32,102 nucleotides of DNA. It comes from Clostridiaceae bacterium. GTDB taxonomy: Bacteria; Bacillota; Clostridia; Acetivibrionales; DTU013. Below, piece after piece: positions 25,199 through 32,102 of this stretch (positions within the stretch are counted from its first letter, which is position 1; the number at the start of each line of letters is the position of its first letter). The notes beneath the pieces are model-generated. The model ran no database searches and was not told where the DNA came from. It was given only the letters and a program-made list of their open reading frames with translations. The position numbers and the translations under genes were made by a program. The DNA lies in contig JAAYBT010000269.1 of the NCBI GenBank assembly GCA_012730015.1, forward strand, positions 1-32,102, read 5' to 3'.

Positions 25199-26405
25199 TG
25201 CGCTTACCCCATATATGTAAAATCCCCTTTTCCTTCTTTATTTCTTTATCCTCGTAATAGTCCAGATGGACCTCCTGTTTTCTAACCGAGGAATCAATCG
25301 CAGCCAGTGAAAATCTTAATACTTCTCTGCCCCTTTTACCGTTCAATACAGGCTCACGATCATTCTTTATCGCATCTATAAAGTCCAATGTCGAGCTTTT
25401 GAAGGATTCGCCCCAGTCTACAGGCATATCCCAATATTCGCTCAGTTTTCCGTCCCGGTACATTACTACCGGAGCTACTGTCGGTAATAATGTACCCGTA
25501 CAGCGGGTCACCCAGATGATACCTCTTGAACCCGTGATCTCCATGCGCTCATCACAGGTGTAATATTTACTCTGTATATACATATCCTTCGAGTCAACGA
25601 TATCCATAATACCGTAAATCTTGCTGTCCCTGTGCTTCCACATGATAGCTGCGGGGCAGTCCTGATAGATTCCGGGCAACACCTGTGTACTGTCAATCCA
25701 GGCTGATACCTTTTCAACCTCTCCCAGCATATAAAGGATTATGGAGAATTTATGATAACCATCATCAAATACAAGAGGCCCGCCACCTGCAAGCGTATCA
25801 TTCAAGCGCCACAGCCAAGACTTGGGATCGATCTTCCAGCCTGTTTCCTTCAGTTCCCCGGTCAATTCTACTCCAGCTTTTTTTGCCCTTCCTTCCGGAT
25901 TAGGCTGATTTACCGAGCCAAGGCCGGCATTGTTCATTTTGTACCGGACGGATACCGGTTCGCCGATTTCTCCTCTGTCCAGAAGTGTTTTGGCAAATTG
26001 GTAGGGCGGATAGAACACAAAGTTCTCAAAAACCTTCAGCTTTACGCCATTTCTATCTGCCGCAGCAATCATCTCATCGCACTGAGCCAGATTCATTGCC
26101 ATAGGCTTTTGTACCGATACGTGTTTCCCCGCTTCGCACGCTTTTACTGTCATTTCACAGTGAAGATGATGGGGAACAAGGATTTCAACGGCGTCTACTG
26201 CCTTATCTATTAGTACTTCCTCATAGCTTTTGTAAACTTTTTCTACACCATAGGTCTTTGCAAATTGCTCTGCTTTCTTTATATCCTTGTCACAAACGCC
26301 ATATAGCTCAGCATCAGGATTATTCTCATATCCAAGGACATGCAGTGTAGCAATCCTGCCGCACCCCACAAGTACGATGTGCAGCTTTTCTTTTTTGGCA
26401 GACAT
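25191..26405 (-). CDS. Gfo/Idh/MocA family NAD(P)-dependent oxidoreductase
   Basis: This 404-residue protein has an N-terminal Rossmann fold with the dinucleotide loop VLVGCGRIATLH (about residues 12-23), VPHHLHCEMTVKACEAGKHV, and the family's EKP-type motif in the form VQKPMA (about 97-102), whose lysine is a proposed catalytic residue. The C-terminal domain includes GGGPLVFDDGYHKFSIILYM, with the expected D-x-x-x-H arrangement. The family oxidises or reduces sugars, inositols and amino-sugar derivatives, for example IolG for inositol. The substrate is not predictable. The ATG at 26405 has a G-rich site upstream. It lies between the TPP enzyme and transketolase genes and overlaps the inferred start of the latter by eight bases. 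Confidence 0.9.
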   Translation of the reverse strand: MSAKKEKLHIVLVGCGRIATLHVLGYENNPDAELYGVCDKDIKKAEQFAKTYGVEKVYKSYEEVLIDKAVDAVEILVPHHLHCEMTVKACEAGKHVSVQKPMAMNLAQCDEMIAAADRNGVKLKVFENFVFYPPYQFAKTLLDRGEIGEPVSVRYKMNNAGLGSVNQPNPEGRAKKAGVELTGELKETGWKIDPKSWLWRLNDTLAGGGPLVFDDGYHKFSIILYMLGEVEKVSAWIDSTQVLPGIYQDCPAAIMWKHRDSKIYGIMDIVDSKDMYIQSKYYTCDERMEITGSRGIIWVTRCTGTLLPTVAPVVMYRDGKLSEYWDMPVDWGESFKSSTLDFIDAIKNDREPVLNGKRGREVLRFSLAAIDSSVRKQEVHLDYYEDKEIKKEKGILHIWGKRNK

Positions 26406-26447
26406 GCATTTCCCCCCTTGCCCTTTTTGCTCAATATAAGTATTATC

Positions 26448-28241
26448 TTAAATGGTCTCTTCCTGTCTGTAGTTCTCATATGCAGTACGTCTGACTGAAT
26501 CATAAGCGGGTATAGGTACATCCCACCATCCGAATGCCTTACCGCCGCTATAGGGGTATTCTCTGCAGACGTCAACATGAATAAGTGCCGGCCTGTTTGA
26601 AGCCAATGCGTTATGTAAAGCAGTCTTGACCTCTTCTTTTTTAGATATGCTTTGGCTATGTATCCCAAATGCTTCTGCGATTTTTTTGAAATCCGGCGAA
26701 TATATGGCGCCGTTCTTTTCCCAATCGTTCCCGAATGCTTTGTCCTGCCCCAGAACATCCGCCTGCAGATCTTTTATTGCCATCCATCCACAGTTATTGG
26801 CCAAGACAACAACTACAGGGATATTATACTGTGCCATGGTTGCCAACTCCTGAATAACCATAAGGAGGTCGCCGTCTCCAAGCAGTGATACAACAGGTCT
26901 GTCCGGGCATGCGAGTTTCGCACCCATTGCTGCCGGGAGTGCCCAGCCCATAGTAGAGAAACCGCCTGTAGTCAGGTTGCAGTACCTTTCCTTGTAGCAA
27001 TACTCCTGAAACAGCTGAGCCTGTGTGTTTCCGGAGGAAGTTGAAATGATAGTGTTGTCCGGCAAATGCTCGTTCATTTTGCCGACAAGCTGGGATATGG
27101 TGATTTTATCCGTGTTGACACTTCGTATTTCCCCCAGCTGCGCAGCCCATGATGCTTTCAGATCAGCTATTTCATTTAGATAGCCGCTTCTATCAGTATT
27201 ATCCTTTCCATATGCGTCAATGAGCTTCAAAAGAGCATCGCTCAGATCACTGTTGATTCCGACATCCGCCATATAGTTTTTACCGATCTCATTTGGATCC
27301 ATATCTATATGTATGAGTTTGGTGTCCGGGAAATTGAAGCTGATCCCTTTCCTGTACGAACAGGTGGTTTCATCAGCAAACCGAGTACCAACTGCCAGGA
27401 TTGCATCCGCCTTCCTACAAAGCTCGAGTCCGACAGGTGTTCCTTTTGAACCGGTGTGAAAGCCATATTGTGGGTGTATCTCCGAAACAGCTCCTTTTCC
27501 TGCAAGGGTAGTAATGATGGCGGCGCCCCAACACTCAGCAAGCTTCTCTATAAGCTCACCCGCTTTCGCACGAAGCGCACCTCCGCCTGCCAGTATGACA
27601 GGGCGTTTTGCACTCTTCATTAACCGGATAGCCTGTTCAATTAATCTACTATCCGCACAAGGTTTGGAATCAAGGTTGACGGCAACTTCTTGATTTGGAT
27701 TTACTTTATGATAAGTGCATTGAACATCCATCGGCAGCATTATCGCACATGGTCCCGGTCTTCCGGTCGTCATCATATGGAAACTACGCTTAAGCATCCT
27801 GGGCAACTGTTCAACCGACTCTGCGCGCCAGCTCCTCTTTGCCAGAGGTTCCAGCGAACGTATGATATTACTGTCCTGATACCGTTCAATCTCTTGAAGA
27901 ACTCCTACACCCTTCATATTTACATGTGTATCCCCGCATAGCTGTAAAAAGGCTGTCGAGTCTACATAAGCGGTTGCAAGGCCAATGCAGGAGTTTAATG
28001 TTCCCGGGCCAATGGATGAAAAGGATGCCAAGGGCTTTCCGCTCATTCGATAATATCCATCTGCTATTGCTGTTGCTGCTTGCTCGTGTTTTACCTGAAG
28101 GTATTTGATTTTGCCGTCTTGATCGGCCTTTCTGATGGCATCGAACAATCCCATGACACCATGTCCCGGAATACCCAGGATATAGGGTACGCCCTCTTTA
28201 ATGAGCGCATTTACAATGATCTCTCCCCCTGTTTGCTTCAT
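26448..28241 (-). CDS. TPP-dependent enzyme, acetolactate synthase/IolD-like
   Basis: This protein of about 597 residues is in the acetohydroxyacid-synthase superfamily. The N-terminal PYR domain has QTGGEIIVNALIKEGVPYI and the cofactor-activating glutamate in VKHEQAATAIADGY. The central domain includes RPVILAGGGALRAKAGELI. The C-terminal PP domain carries the TPP motif LLGDGDLLMVIQELATM to VVLANNCGWMAIK. The C-terminus, GWWDVPIPAYDSVRRTAYENY, recalls IolD, the trihydroxycyclohexanedione hydrolase of inositol catabolism. It lacks obvious FAD-site sequences, but I cannot exclude a glyoxylate carboligase or synthase role. I choose the second ATG (28241) because AAGGAG is then about eight bases upstream. 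It is the first gene of the eight-gene operon and starts close to the divergent GH105 promoter region. Confidence 0.88.
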   Translation of the reverse strand: MKQTGGEIIVNALIKEGVPYILGIPGHGVMGLFDAIRKADQDGKIKYLQVKHEQAATAIADGYYRMSGKPLASFSSIGPGTLNSCIGLATAYVDSTAFLQLCGDTHVNMKGVGVLQEIERYQDSNIIRSLEPLAKRSWRAESVEQLPRMLKRSFHMMTTGRPGPCAIMLPMDVQCTYHKVNPNQEVAVNLDSKPCADSRLIEQAIRLMKSAKRPVILAGGGALRAKAGELIEKLAECWGAAIITTLAGKGAVSEIHPQYGFHTGSKGTPVGLELCRKADAILAVGTRFADETTCSYRKGISFNFPDTKLIHIDMDPNEIGKNYMADVGINSDLSDALLKLIDAYGKDNTDRSGYLNEIADLKASWAAQLGEIRSVNTDKITISQLVGKMNEHLPDNTIISTSSGNTQAQLFQEYCYKERYCNLTTGGFSTMGWALPAAMGAKLACPDRPVVSLLGDGDLLMVIQELATMAQYNIPVVVVLANNCGWMAIKDLQADVLGQDKAFGNDWEKNGAIYSPDFKKIAEAFGIHSQSISKKEEVKTALHNALASNRPALIHVDVCREYPYSGGKAFGWWDVPIPAYDSVRRTAYENYRQEETI

Positions 28242-28314
28242 ATGCATTTCTCCTTAAGAAAAATACTTTCATTACTATTGTCTATCATAATATGGTAATG
28301 GTCAATGCAATTTC

Positions 28315-28340
28315 GCAACCGGGTTGCACCATGTACAACC
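28315..28340. repeat. Operator-like half-site array in the divergent promoter region
   Basis: Three related half-sites are present: GCAACC (28315-28320) and GGTTGC (28322-28327) form a perfect 13-base palindrome, and CAACC (28336-28340) forms a second, wider inverted pair with GGTTG (28322-28326). The array sits about 75 bases upstream of the TPP-enzyme gene in a 320-base region between divergent genes. In the rest of that region I see a promoter toward GH105 and a separate palindrome CCGATATCGG (28456-28465), but no gene. The array is a likely target of the operon's IclR protein or of a LacI-type regulator. Confidence 0.5.
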
Positions 28341-28501
28341 GAAATGGCTTTCCCTTTTCACTCAACACATTACCATTTTATTTTCGCCTTATTCAAAAGT
28401 AGACAGACTACAAGTATACGCCTCAGCAGATTCTGATCTTATCGCCATTATACCGCCGATATCGGTTTTCTTCTTTTCGCAGAAGCACTTTGTTGAGGGG
28501 A

Positions 28502-28530
28502 TTGCGACCACGGGAGTAAAAGGATAATAT
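28502..28530 (+). promoter_or_regulatory. Sigma-A promoter of the GH105-type gene
   Basis: TTGCGA (28502-28507) and TAATAT (28525-28530) are exactly 17 bases apart, placing the start near 28537, about 30 bases before the ATG at 28566. The palindrome CCGATATCGG (28456-28465) lies about 40 bases upstream of the -35 element and could be a regulatory site. Confidence 0.65.
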
Positions 28531-28565
28531 AGACATGAAAAAAGTATTAAAATGGAGGTGCTCCC

Positions 28566-30743
28566 ATGACCTACTATATAGATAAGGAACAGGCTATTCA
28601 AATGAGGACAAGCAACACGGATACTATACTAAAAACTGTCGCCAATCGCTATATAGCTCAGAATCCCCCCTATGAAATATCCTATTGCGCATGGCATATG
28701 GATGGCATATATCAAGACATGCAGTATCAATATGTCTTTGATTTTGATAAAAAATTCCCGGAAGCGCCTCTGCAAAGCAACATATATGCCTGGAGCAAGA
28801 TATGGTGTGATCAAGATACAGTCAAGGCTTTCGAAATCAGATGCTTTGGTCCTATCATAGTCTATTGCAACGGCGAAAGGGTTTATAAGCCGGACACCGA
28901 GACAGAAAGGAACCGGGGAGCGGTCGGAAGCTTCTCCCTAAGCCTGAAGCAGGGCTGGAACAGCATTGTTTTGCAGTTTATCTGCACAAAGGCAGGCTAC
29001 GGGGGCATATTTGGGGCACCCTTTTCAAGGTACAACCCCTTAAATTACTACATCCCCTCCGCAGACCGCGAGGGCCAAAAGGGCTGGCTATTTACTTCAC
29101 CACTTACTGAGCCTTTAGAAAGCCTTCCTCTCCCCGGAAGCACTGAGTCCGAAACAGGACTTGATTGGTATCCCCAGAAAGAATGGAGTCAAGAGGAGCT
29201 TGAATATAAGCAAATTAGAAGAATGTATTCCCTTAGGAAAGACTGCTATGTCCTGGGGTGGAGCCGCATTACCACCAAGAAGTCCGGGGAATACACCTTT
29301 TATGGCAGTCATGCAGGGGCGGTAGAGATTTTTCTGGATCATGAACGAATATTTCAATCACGACGAACCGGAAGCTTCCGCTTTCAGGTCAGACTGAAGC
29401 ATGGCAGTCACAGCATCCTGGTCAAGAATCACTGCGCCGATAAGGATTGGGGATTTGACCTTTCTAGCCTTGATGACGATAGAGAAGTCAGATTTGAAAG
29501 CCCCGTCAGATTGTGGGGTTCGTCCGAGAAATGGTTCTACCTGGGACCTTTTTCTGATTCACAAAGCCTTAATATTAAAGAGCTATACTCGATGGACAGG
29601 CCCTTTGACGGCGCCGATGGAAGGATATACTGGAGGCTGGACCACCCCGAGACAGTGATTCGCCCCTATAACGATAACCCATTATTCGGTCAGTGGAATT
29701 ATCCTCTTGGGGTAACCCTGTATGGCCTGGTCGAGGCCGGAAGACTCTTAGACAATCAGGCAATGCTGCAATATGCGGCTGACCATGTGAGCATTTGCAC
29801 GAAAGCTTTTGAATTGGATATGTGGGAAAAAGAACAGTACGGCACCTCCGGAATGCACAATCAACTGACCACGATACACTCACTGGATGACTGTGGTTCT
29901 TTTGGATCCCTCATGCTGGAAGCTTCGGATATTCTAAAGGGCAATGAGCACATCCAAATTGCTGACTATATTGCCGATTTCATAAAGAATAAGTTGGAAA
30001 GGCTGCCTGACGGCGGTTTTTTCCGAGCCGATTCCGACAGTCAAGCAATAAGCGGGACGCTTTGGGCGGATGACCTGTTCATGAGTGTTCCTTTCCTGTG
30101 CCGTTACTACAAAATGACCGGCAAGCAGGAATACATAGACGATGCAGCGGAGCAAATGGTCATATATCATAAATATCTATACCTGGATGATAGAAAAATC
30201 ATGTCCCATGTTTATGACTTCAAAGCCGATATGGCAACAGGAATTGCCTGGGGGCGTGGAAACGGATGGGTGGCTTTCAGCTATTCCGAAATACTTGCCT
30301 TCCTTCCGAAGGATCATTCCCTTGCAAATCAACTGGTCAATAACTTTAATGATCTGTGCGAAGGTTATCTCGCTCTACAGGATGATTCCGGACTGTGGCA
30401 CCAGGTATTAACCGACCCGGAATCATATGCTGAAGCATCCTGTACATCCATGTTTACCTGTGCTTTCGCCAGAGGTGTACGCAATGGGTGGCTGCGCGAT
30501 TCAGCCTCATATATCAAAGCTGTAGAAAAAGCATGGCTGGGGCTTTGTTCCCATGTGATTGATAACCTGGGAAATATATATGGCATATGCAAGGGCTCAA
30601 GTTATTCATTCTCGGAGGACTACTACAAAAACGATCTGGGCTGGAATCTGAACGACACCCACGGAACCGGCATCGTACTGCTCGCCGGCGTGGAATACCG
30701 CAAGCTTATGTGTTTGCGCCACCACAAAATGTCAGTAAGCTGA
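28566..30743 (+). CDS. GH105-type unsaturated rhamnogalacturonyl hydrolase with duplicated N-terminal modules
   Basis: The C-terminal half of this 725-residue protein (about 365-715) is an (alpha/alpha)6-barrel of the GH88/GH105 group. The motifs are FGQWNYPLGVTLYGL, GTLWADDLFMSVPFLCRYY (catalytic Asp in WADD, near residue 500), WGRGNGWVAFSY, LWHQVLTDPESYAEASCTSM and DTHGTGIVLLAG. Such enzymes remove 4,5-unsaturated uronic acids left by pectate or rhamnogalacturonan lyases. No signal peptide is present, so it should act in the cytoplasm on imported oligosaccharides. The first 340 residues are extra relative to ordinary GH105 enzymes of about 375 residues. They hold two similar beta-sandwich modules (NGERVY...GSFSLSLKQGWNSIVLQ and DHERIF...GSFRFQVRLKHGSHSILVK). 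The ATG follows GGAGGTG. It is divergent from the catabolic operon. Confidence 0.9.
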   Translation: MTYYIDKEQAIQMRTSNTDTILKTVANRYIAQNPPYEISYCAWHMDGIYQDMQYQYVFDFDKKFPEAPLQSNIYAWSKIWCDQDTVKAFEIRCFGPIIVYCNGERVYKPDTETERNRGAVGSFSLSLKQGWNSIVLQFICTKAGYGGIFGAPFSRYNPLNYYIPSADREGQKGWLFTSPLTEPLESLPLPGSTESETGLDWYPQKEWSQEELEYKQIRRMYSLRKDCYVLGWSRITTKKSGEYTFYGSHAGAVEIFLDHERIFQSRRTGSFRFQVRLKHGSHSILVKNHCADKDWGFDLSSLDDDREVRFESPVRLWGSSEKWFYLGPFSDSQSLNIKELYSMDRPFDGADGRIYWRLDHPETVIRPYNDNPLFGQWNYPLGVTLYGLVEAGRLLDNQAMLQYAADHVSICTKAFELDMWEKEQYGTSGMHNQLTTIHSLDDCGSFGSLMLEASDILKGNEHIQIADYIADFIKNKLERLPDGGFFRADSDSQAISGTLWADDLFMSVPFLCRYYKMTGKQEYIDDAAEQMVIYHKYLYLDDRKIMSHVYDFKADMATGIAWGRGNGWVAFSYSEILAFLPKDHSLANQLVNNFNDLCEGYLALQDDSGLWHQVLTDPESYAEASCTSMFTCAFARGVRNGWLRDSASYIKAVEKAWLGLCSHVIDNLGNIYGICKGSSYSFSEDYYKNDLGWNLNDTHGTGIVLLAGVEYRKLMCLRHHKMSVS

Positions 30744-30808
30744 CGGTATTGCCCAAAACACTCTCGCCACAGGATACTATCACAAGAGAACAGGCCATTA
30801 CTATGATA
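30744..30808 (+). pseudogene. Scrap of an S-layer-homology (SLH) domain
   Basis: Immediately after the GH105 stop codon, the +2 frame reads KTLSPQDTITREQAITMI, which matches the C-terminal half of an SLH domain (the ITREQA segment). The coding similarity ends abruptly at about 30808, where the next codons come from an unrelated gene fragment on the other strand. There is no start codon or upstream SLH sequence, so this looks like a remnant left at a rearrangement junction. The match is short and rests on recognition alone. Confidence 0.45.
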
Positions 30809-30854
30809 CCTCGTCATAGGTGTAGCCGCAAATAGAGCATACATATTTAGCCAT
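30801..30854 (-). pseudogene. Rubredoxin truncated after its first CxxC
   Basis: An ATG at 30854 opens a frame reading MAKYVCSICGYTYDEVS then stop. The first 15 residues are a textbook rubredoxin N-terminus with the first CxxC iron-binding pair. A complete rubredoxin is about 52 residues with a second CPxCG; here the sequence is lost after YDE, at about 30810, where it meets the SLH remnant. It cannot bind iron in the normal way. The ATG lies inside the last codons of the IscU-like fragment. Confidence 0.7.
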
Positions 30855-31159
30855 GCTCAGGTAATCCGTCCAAAGCATCTGAGATGTCCTTGTTTGTTAT
30901 CACAAGCACTTCATTAATTGTTTTTCCTTTGACAAGAACGGTTGTGATACTGGCGGAAGCAAGCGCGGCGACACAGCCGCAAATTTTGAAGCTGACATCT
31001 TTAATGATATCATCTTCAACCCTTATATAGAGCCTCATGGTGTCGCCGCATCCTGGATCACCTGCATCGCCTATCCCATTCGCATCTTCCATTTCACCGG
31101 CATTACGAAGGGTTGGAAAAATGATCTATCACTTCATCTGTAAACAGTCCGATAGACAT
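30847..31159 (-). pseudogene. IscU/NifU-like Fe-S scaffold gene, frameshifted and 3'-truncated
   Basis: An ATG at 31159, ten bases after the Mrp-type gene, reads MSIGLFTDEVIDHFSNP and then hits a stop. In the next frame the family sequence resumes as RNAGEMEDANGIGDAGDP. One extra T in CCTTCGT (about 31106-31112) restores the known HFxNPRNxGE motif. The body keeps the first cluster-binding cysteine in GDPGCGD and the second in CGCVAA, and ends ALDGLPEHG. The normal C-terminus, with the third conserved cysteine in a HCS-type motif, is missing and is replaced by the rubredoxin fragment. It is therefore very likely non-functional, unless the frameshift is a sequencing error, in which case the truncated end would still lack a cluster ligand. 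Confidence 0.75.
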
Positions 31160-31168
31160 AGCGTTACC

Positions 31169-32102
31169 TTATTCGCCGCACTCGTCGTGATGCTGATGTT
31201 CATGGCAAACAGAACCTGTTGACTTCAGCTCACCCTTCAGATAGTTGAGAACAGCGGTTTTCGCATCGCCGGAAGCACCCACAACAACCTCGACATTCCT
31301 TTCATTGAAGATATCAACAGCGCCGCCGCCCATGCCACCGCTGATTATTACGTTCACACCGCGATCGGCAAGGAAATTAGGTAGGAAGCCGGGCTTATGA
31401 CCAGGGTTTGGTATAGACTCTTCATTTGTAATTCTTCCGTTCTCAACATCGTAAATCAGAAAATTGACACAGTGACCAAAATGCTCCGTCACGTTCTTAC
31501 CTTCGCCAGCAACTGCTATTTTCATCATTTCTTTTTCCTCCGAATTCTCAAGTATTTTGGATATATTATCGAACCAGTCCTCATCATAGAGTTCAATCAT
31601 GCCCTTATCGCAGGCTGCTGAAATTTTGGGATCAATAGGGAGCTTGGCAAGAACCTTAAGGTTATGCTTCTCGGCAATTTCGTCGATATGACTATCACCG
31701 AAAATTTTGTATTCCTTACCGTTATCAGGGCATTTGAAATAGGACATATTTTCAACAAGACCGATAACCGGAATGTTCATCATCTCTGCCATCTTAACCG
31801 CTTTTGACACGATCATTGAAACAAGTTCCTGCGGGGAGGTTACTATAATAATTCCGTCAATGGCTAAAGACTGGAAAACGGTCAGGGGTACGTCCCCGGT
31901 TCCGGGAGGCATGTCGATGAACATGAAGTCCACATCGCCCCAAATAACGTCTGTCCAGAACTGCTTAACTGTATTGCCGAGAATTGGCCCTCTCCAAATA
32001 ACAGGATCGGTGTCGTTTTCAAGGAGGAGGTTGATAGACATAATATCAATCCCGGTCTTGCTTTTTAAAGGATACAAACCGAATTCACTACCAGTAGCCT
32101 TA
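31169..32102 (-). CDS. Mrp/NBP35-type ATPase fused to a NifX/NafY-like domain (5' end beyond window)
   Basis: The frame is open through the window's last base, so the N-terminus with the Walker A motif is missing. Visible Mrp features are FMFIDMPPGTGDVPLTV, IIIVTSPQELVSMIVSKAV and VIGLVENMSYFKCP. In many relatives the last motif continues as a CxxC that binds a bridging 4Fe-4S cluster; here it reads CPDNG, so the second cysteine is Asn. From about 180 residues before the end a second domain begins (MKIAVAGEGKNVTEHFGHC, then NPGHKPGFLPNFLADRGVNV and ISGGMGGGAVDIF), the dinitrogenase iron-molybdenum cofactor (NifX/NifB-C/NafY) type. The tail CHEHQHHDECGE is a probable metal-binding patch. Mrp proteins carry Fe-S clusters for assembly. 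Its downstream partner, an IscU-like gene, is broken. Confidence 0.88.
   Translation of the reverse strand, partial: KATGSEFGLYPLKSKTGIDIMSINLLLENDTDPVIWRGPILGNTVKQFWTDVIWGDVDFMFIDMPPGTGDVPLTVFQSLAIDGIIIVTSPQELVSMIVSKAVKMAEMMNIPVIGLVENMSYFKCPDNGKEYKIFGDSHIDEIAEKHNLKVLAKLPIDPKISAACDKGMIELYDEDWFDNISKILENSEEKEMMKIAVAGEGKNVTEHFGHCVNFLIYDVENGRITNEESIPNPGHKPGFLPNFLADRGVNVIISGGMGGGAVDIFNERNVEVVVGASGDAKTAVLNYLKGELKSTGSVCHEHQHHDECGE

Noticed and set aside
30587-30835. A complete 82-residue plus-strand gene spanning the end of GH105
   Set aside because: Its first part is the shadow of the GH105 C-terminus. Only the segment after 30743 carries a recognisable (SLH) pattern, so it is listed as a fragment.

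Overview
The window looks like chromosome of an endospore-forming anaerobe of the Clostridia (Firmicutes). The reasons are an alpha/beta-type small acid-soluble spore protein gene, an FtsEX-M23-S41 cell-wall cluster, an FMN riboswitch on a lone RibU gene, a transketolase split into two genes, strong GGAGG ribosome-binding sites and TTGNNN-17-TATAAT promoters. No rRNA, tRNA, CRISPR array or intact insertion sequence was seen.

Layout. (1) Positions 1-6108, minus strand: ftsE, ftsX, a secreted coiled-coil M23 murein hydrolase, an S41 C-terminal processing protease, a spore protein and a methyltransferase cut by the window edge, with a PucR/CdaR-type regulator upstream. (2) 6304-7416, minus: a stand-alone MsmX/UgpC-type sugar-ABC ATPase with its own promoter and terminator. 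(3) 7558-17557, plus: an arginine biosynthesis cluster, argC-argB-(PilZ gene)-argD-carA-carB-argF-GNAT. Two near-copies of one promoter/operator, each a perfect-spacing sigma-A promoter overlapped by ARG-box-like sequences, precede argC and argD. The carA product has lost both the cysteine and the histidine of its glutaminase triad, and the C-terminal effector domain of CarB has lost the usual nucleotide-binding motif. This suggests an arginine-dedicated, ammonia-using carbamoyl-phosphate synthase. (4) 17565-18836, minus: a small HTH gene and ribU under an FMN riboswitch.

(5) 18851-28241, minus: an eight-gene tightly packed catabolic operon, read in order as TPP-dependent (IolD/acetolactate-synthase-like) enzyme, Gfo/Idh oxidoreductase, transketolase N and C subunits, RpiB/LacAB-like isomerase, IclR regulator, CoA-acylating-type (MmsA/IolA-like) aldehyde dehydrogenase and GPH sugar symporter. 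It diverges from a cytosolic GH105-type unsaturated-uronyl hydrolase (28566-30743, plus) with a duplicated N-terminal sandwich module. Import by the symporter, intracellular cleavage by GH105 and then oxidation, isomerisation and C-C cleavage make a plausible but unassigned pathway for a plant-polysaccharide fragment or a related sugar acid. This operon is the best candidate for an undescribed system.

(6) 30744-32102: a region of gene decay. It holds a scrap of an S-layer-homology domain, a rubredoxin cut after its first CxxC, and an IscU-like gene that is frameshifted and 3'-truncated. These lie next to an Mrp/NBP35 ATPase fused to a NifX/NafY-like domain, which runs off the window end.
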